Positions 61,301 through 64,000 of a stretch of 64,000 bases of DNA are shown here, piece by piece. Position 1 is the stretch's first letter. Each line of letters starts with the position of its first letter. This DNA is from Marchantia polymorpha subsp. ruderalis. Taxonomy: Eukaryota > Streptophyta > Marchantiopsida > Marchantiales > Marchantiaceae. The notes beneath the pieces were generated by a model. The model did not search any database and was not told the DNA's origin. It worked only from the letters and a program-made list of their open reading frames with translations. The stretch covers positions 16,162,501 through 16,226,500 of the forward strand of contig AP031352.1 of NCBI GenBank assembly GCA_037833965.1, in the 5' to 3' direction. The translations under genes were made by a program, and so were the position numbers.

Positions 61301-62293
61301 TCTCGTGTTGTCAGGACATAACGAGAACTTTGCTTCCACTAGTGTAATCAAGAAGGCAAAATATCAGCTAATTCTTTGTTGGACTTGGATATGCAGGCAC
61401 GCCGTAATGGAACGTCTAGTCAGCGATGTTGGTTGTAGAGGAATGTTCTCCACACACTATCATAGGCTTTCGACGCACTACTCTGTCACTGATTCGAAGG
61501 TGGGTCCAAAGTTAAAAATCTACCTTAATGCAAGGACGGGCTCACAACTTGCAGATATGAACGAGTGCTTTGCCAAGTTGGAACAGATCCTTCACGATCA
61601 TACCAGATGCAGTTTGATTCGTCTCTGAGCTCATTTTCAAAACTTCTCACAGGTGTCTCGAAGCCTCTCCTGACAATTCTTTGGGTACTCTTTCCAGGTC
61701 GGGCTCTATCACATGTCGTGCACGGTTGGGACTGAGGCTGGTGGCCTTGAGGAAGTCACATTTTTGTACAAATTGGCGCCTGGACCTTGTCCAAAGAGCT
61801 ATGGTGTAAACGTCGCTCGGCTGGCTGGTCAGTAACTGCTGCCTTGGCCTCTGAAAATTTCTGTTAATTCTCATGAAGTCGGATGGTTTTTAGCATACCT
61901 GAGATTCCAGTCCTTGGTCGAAGCCCACCTCGAACAGCTGACGTGAATGGCCGACTTCGATGGCGTAGAAGGCCGGGGCATTAACTAACCGTGGAAACGA
62001 TCCTGTGTGGACTTGTAATAGGTATCCCGGAACCAGTACTTGAAAGAGCAGCTGCGCGATCTGCAGAATTGGAGTCTTCTTGGGCTGAAAAGGACGGGAG
62101 CCGCACTGAAGATAAATTAGACGTAGAAGTGCAAGGGTCGACCCCCTCCGATTCGAAGTTCCCAACGGAAGTGCTGGCATTTATCAAGAAACTACTCGAC
62201 GACCTAGACAAGGGCGGTAATCCCGATGAGTTTATGTCTTCACAGGAGGCAGTACACCTGCTTTTGAAGCTCAATAATAAGGAGCTTTTATAG
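52324..62293 (+). CDS. MSH6: DNA mismatch repair protein MSH6 with Tudor domain (21 exons)
   Basis: The nuclear MutS homologue 6 pairs with MSH2 as MutS-alpha to recognise base mismatches and small loops. Exons: 52324-53842, 54045-54141, 54288-54420, 54597-54650, 55967-56041, 56191-56259, 56603-56686, 56794-57027, 57207-57838, 57980-58109, 58227-58318, 58486-58664, 58840-59048, 59211-59312, 59436-59598, 59843-60132, 60549-60686, 61041-61120, 61397-61499, 61698-61827, 62022-62293. All phases agree, for 1,594 residues. A PCNA-binding box (QRSIASFF) lies at residues 20-27 and a Tudor domain at about 168-218. The mismatch-binding motif is [12 protein letters not shown] in exon 5. Walker A is [10 protein letters not shown] in exon 16, the MAGQSTF loop is in exon 17, Walker B is [11 protein letters not shown] in exon 18, and STHYHRL is in exon 19. 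The N-terminal exon is long compared with Arabidopsis MSH6, mostly by disordered acidic sequence. No frameshift is seen. Confidence 0.96.
52824..52980 (+). other. MSH6: Tudor domain of MSH6
   Basis: The segment starts [18 protein letters not shown], passes through [13 protein letters not shown] and ends at KLDWL. It has the aromatic and acidic pattern of a Tudor fold (WWPLD, WYPG, YDDGE). Plant MSH6 proteins carry this domain where vertebrate MSH6 has a PWWP domain. Published plant work links it to reading H3K4me1 in gene bodies (from memory). Confidence 0.85.
54994..55308 (+). other. Two short open frames inside MSH6 intron 4
   Basis: Intron 4 (54651-55966) is the longest of the gene. It contains a 39-codon frame at 54994-55113 (starting [10 protein letters not shown]) and a 54-codon frame at 55144-55308 (starting [10 protein letters not shown]). 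The second is Lys/Arg-rich and protein-like ([20 protein letters not shown]). It has exon-style borders: a CACCCAG acceptor at its start and GAAG/GTATCG near its end. Neither matches MSH6 or anything I recognise. They could be an inserted gene fragment, an alternative exon or chance. Confidence 0.3.
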
Positions 62294-63420
62294 ATTAAGA
62301 AGGGCAAAAGTCCATGAATCAGGCGATAAGCCTCTGTGTTCCTAATTTTGAAACCTTGAAGAAGCTGGTGGTGGTTAGCCGTATGAGTAGAGAGAGAAGA
62401 GAGCGCAGGGAGTCATCACAACTTCGGGAAGGAACCTTATCCCATCCTGGGAATGTAGCTGTCTTGCGGATAGTAAGTGTACAGTTATTGTACTACCCAA
62501 GAACTGCTACTTACATAGCCATTATGGTGGACATGGCATGTAGCACTGGACAGATTGTTGTAATTCGTTGCAATCAAATCAAGTTGTACATGGATATTCG
62601 TTGTGGCAGGTACCACTGTGTCCTGCTGGTAAGTCCTGGATGCTGCAAAACCGATCTTTTGTACCTGAGACGATTTCTCTCTCGCAACAGCTCCCACCAC
62701 CTCCCTGTCCGCTGGCTCTCTGAGAAAGCCCATTTTCCCAACGTCGACTCTCTGCCCTTCCTCCATCCACAACAGTCTTATCTGGTACACTCTTGCTCGA
62801 GGACACCATCACAACACCAAGCTGGCATTATTGTTCCTCGAAATGATCTTTGGCAATGGGAGCCGAGTACACGCCAAGGTGTGGCGTCAAGTGGCAGAAG
62901 AAGAACCTCGGAATGTCCAGACCGCAGCCTGCCACCCCCCAGGGGGACTGACTTTACCACATGTTTACCCGGCTGCCCGAAGGCATGGATCAGCGCCAAG
63001 TACAAGCCTCGTTGAGAACAGGTGGGCTCTCTGTACCGGTAATATCGGTTCCGACACACTCGCAGTCGAGGATCCCACGCCCCCAGCAGCGCATGCCCAA
63101 CGTCTCGTGTCAGTCCGGATGAGCATAACGTTGGGGGCGCAGCTGCCATGTTACGGTACGAGGAGGACGAGGCTCGACATACACGGAGAAAGGCCTGGCG
63201 GAATGTACGCGCCGGTAAGCAAGGAACCGACCCAACAAATTGGGAGAGCCGACCGGTACGACAGCCCTTGCGCCCCCCCGGGTTGACCGATGGGGGAGAT
63301 CTGCGGCCCCCATCGACGCAGGCATGATTGCCGATCCCGCGCAGCATTCCTAAACTCCCCTCCCTCCCTCCGTCCGACACGCTCGTACGCAGCAGCGACG
63401 ACAAGAGGAATGGCCGGGGG

Positions 63421-63421
63421 C

Positions 63422-63454
<33 letters not shown>
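63421..63454 (+). repeat. GA microsatellite
   Basis: A run of mostly alternating GA, interrupted once by a T, is followed by a GGGGA-rich tract to about 63470. GAGA-type runs are frequent in plant core promoters. Confidence 0.9.
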
Positions 63455-63455
<1 letters not shown>

Positions 63456-63830
63456 GGGGAGGGGGGAGGATGAAGGGAGTTTGGTAAGCATGCATCGGAT
63501 GCCAGAGGGGGCCTTGAAGTCGCAGGGTTTACCTTTGGTGCAGTGGAGTCGTGTGGAAGTTACGTACGGAAAAGGACGAGTTCGGGGGCGGGCTTGTCAT
63601 AGTCTTTGGGCGAAAAGGTGCAGCGCTGGGTGCAGCAGTCGGTGGCCGTTCTTACGTGAGCATTTTGGCGGTACGATGCTCCTTTGATTCCTGCCATGGA
63701 AGAGTGCGTGCGTCCGGTGTTCCTCTGAGAGAGCGAGTGCGGGAAGTGGGAGGGAGGGAGGCGGAGGCGGGTACAGATCTGGAGATGTGGGTGTGTAGTG
63801 GTAGATTCGCGTGAGCAGAAGAAGATCAGA

Positions 63831-63870
63831 GCAGCAGCAGCAGCCAGCAGCAGCAGCAGGGGGGGGGCAG
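63831..63870 (+). repeat. CAG trinucleotide repeat followed by a nine-G run
   Basis: Two blocks of tandem CAG (five and five units, separated by one extra C) end in an uninterrupted guanine run. It lies in the GC-rich presumed promoter at the window end. Confidence 0.85.
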
Positions 63871-64000
63871 GATGCATCTTCGCCGTGTGGCCGAGCACAT
63901 CCCAAACCAACGTCGCGGGCAACTTGTCCTGATGTAAGGCTCGGTAGGGTCTGCTGAGGCGTCCCGTTGTCGTCGTCCTCTGCTGCGTGGACCGACGACG

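Larger units (their letters stand above)
62294..64000. other. Region downstream of MSH6, GC-rich toward the window end
   Basis: No gene is supported. The first few hundred bases are probably MSH6 3' untranslated sequence. From about 62850 the sequence is GC-rich with many CpGs and simple repeats, and the long frames on both strands (62314-63015 plus, 62778-63491 minus) are compositional artefacts; the minus one is partly a Ser-Leu run from a GA microsatellite. This resembles the CpG-rich promoters seen elsewhere in the window, so a gene may start beyond 64000. Confidence 0.5.

Noticed and set aside
62778-63491. 237-codon minus-strand open frame
   Set aside because: Its start is a Ser-Leu run translated from a GA microsatellite, and the rest is Arg/Gly/Ser-rich without a domain. 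GC-rich DNA is open in several frames here.
1-64000. tRNA, rRNA and CRISPR-like arrays
   Set aside because: No cloverleaf box A/box B arrangement, rRNA signature or regularly spaced repeat array was seen. The microsatellites and short direct repeats present do not fit these classes.

Overview
The window is nuclear DNA of a plant. The best fit is a non-vascular land plant or another streptophyte with compact, intron-rich genes. Four host genes are recognisable: the nuclear-pore anchor NUA/TPR, a DUF1068 membrane protein, the plastid photosystem II factor Psb28 with a two-exon transit peptide, and a MutS homologue 6 carrying the plant-type Tudor domain. Exon phases join cleanly across almost every intron I placed. 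The sequence does not settle species. Bryophyte is my guess; a streptophyte alga is not excluded.

Layout. 1-2398: no supported gene. 2399-20547 (minus): a roughly 50-exon NUA/TPR gene of about 2,386 residues. 21700-26950: a 5 kb, very AT-rich, CpG-poor block with no coding signal. 26950-30264: gene-free sequence ending in a GC-rich promoter and leader. 30265-31882 (plus): a three-exon DUF1068 gene with a 24-nt middle exon. 34657-41616 (minus): a Ty3/gypsy-type retroelement. 41617-45238: unexplained, with one broken coding-like stretch and weak gene models. 45239-47596 (plus): PSB28. 47597-52323: intergenic sequence and the G-rich MSH6 promoter. 52324-62293 (plus): a 21-exon MSH6. 62294-64000: unexplained and GC-rich, probably upstream of a gene beyond the window.

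The most notable object is the retroelement. ORF1 encodes half of a Gag domain, two zinc knuckles, an RGG tract, a retropepsin-like protease and then a complete DNMT3-type cytosine-C5 methyltransferase with motifs in the unpermuted I-to-X order. Two in-frame amber stops follow, the second in the plant-virus read-through context TAG-CAA-CCA. The same frame then continues through reverse transcriptase, RNase H, integrase and a terminal PHD finger where chromoviruses carry a chromodomain. The element therefore encodes both a DNA-methylation writer and a likely histone-tail reader. Methyltransferase-bearing retrotransposons have been reported from dinoflagellates and charophyte algae (from memory), so the principle is known. 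The PHD pairing, the amber arrangement and the host context are the parts worth checking for novelty. I found no matching LTR pair, so the 5' end may be truncated or rearranged.

The host genes do not form an operon-like unit. They are independent housekeeping genes: mRNA export and nuclear pore, photosystem II assembly, and mismatch repair. The element sits antisense between DUF1068 and PSB28.
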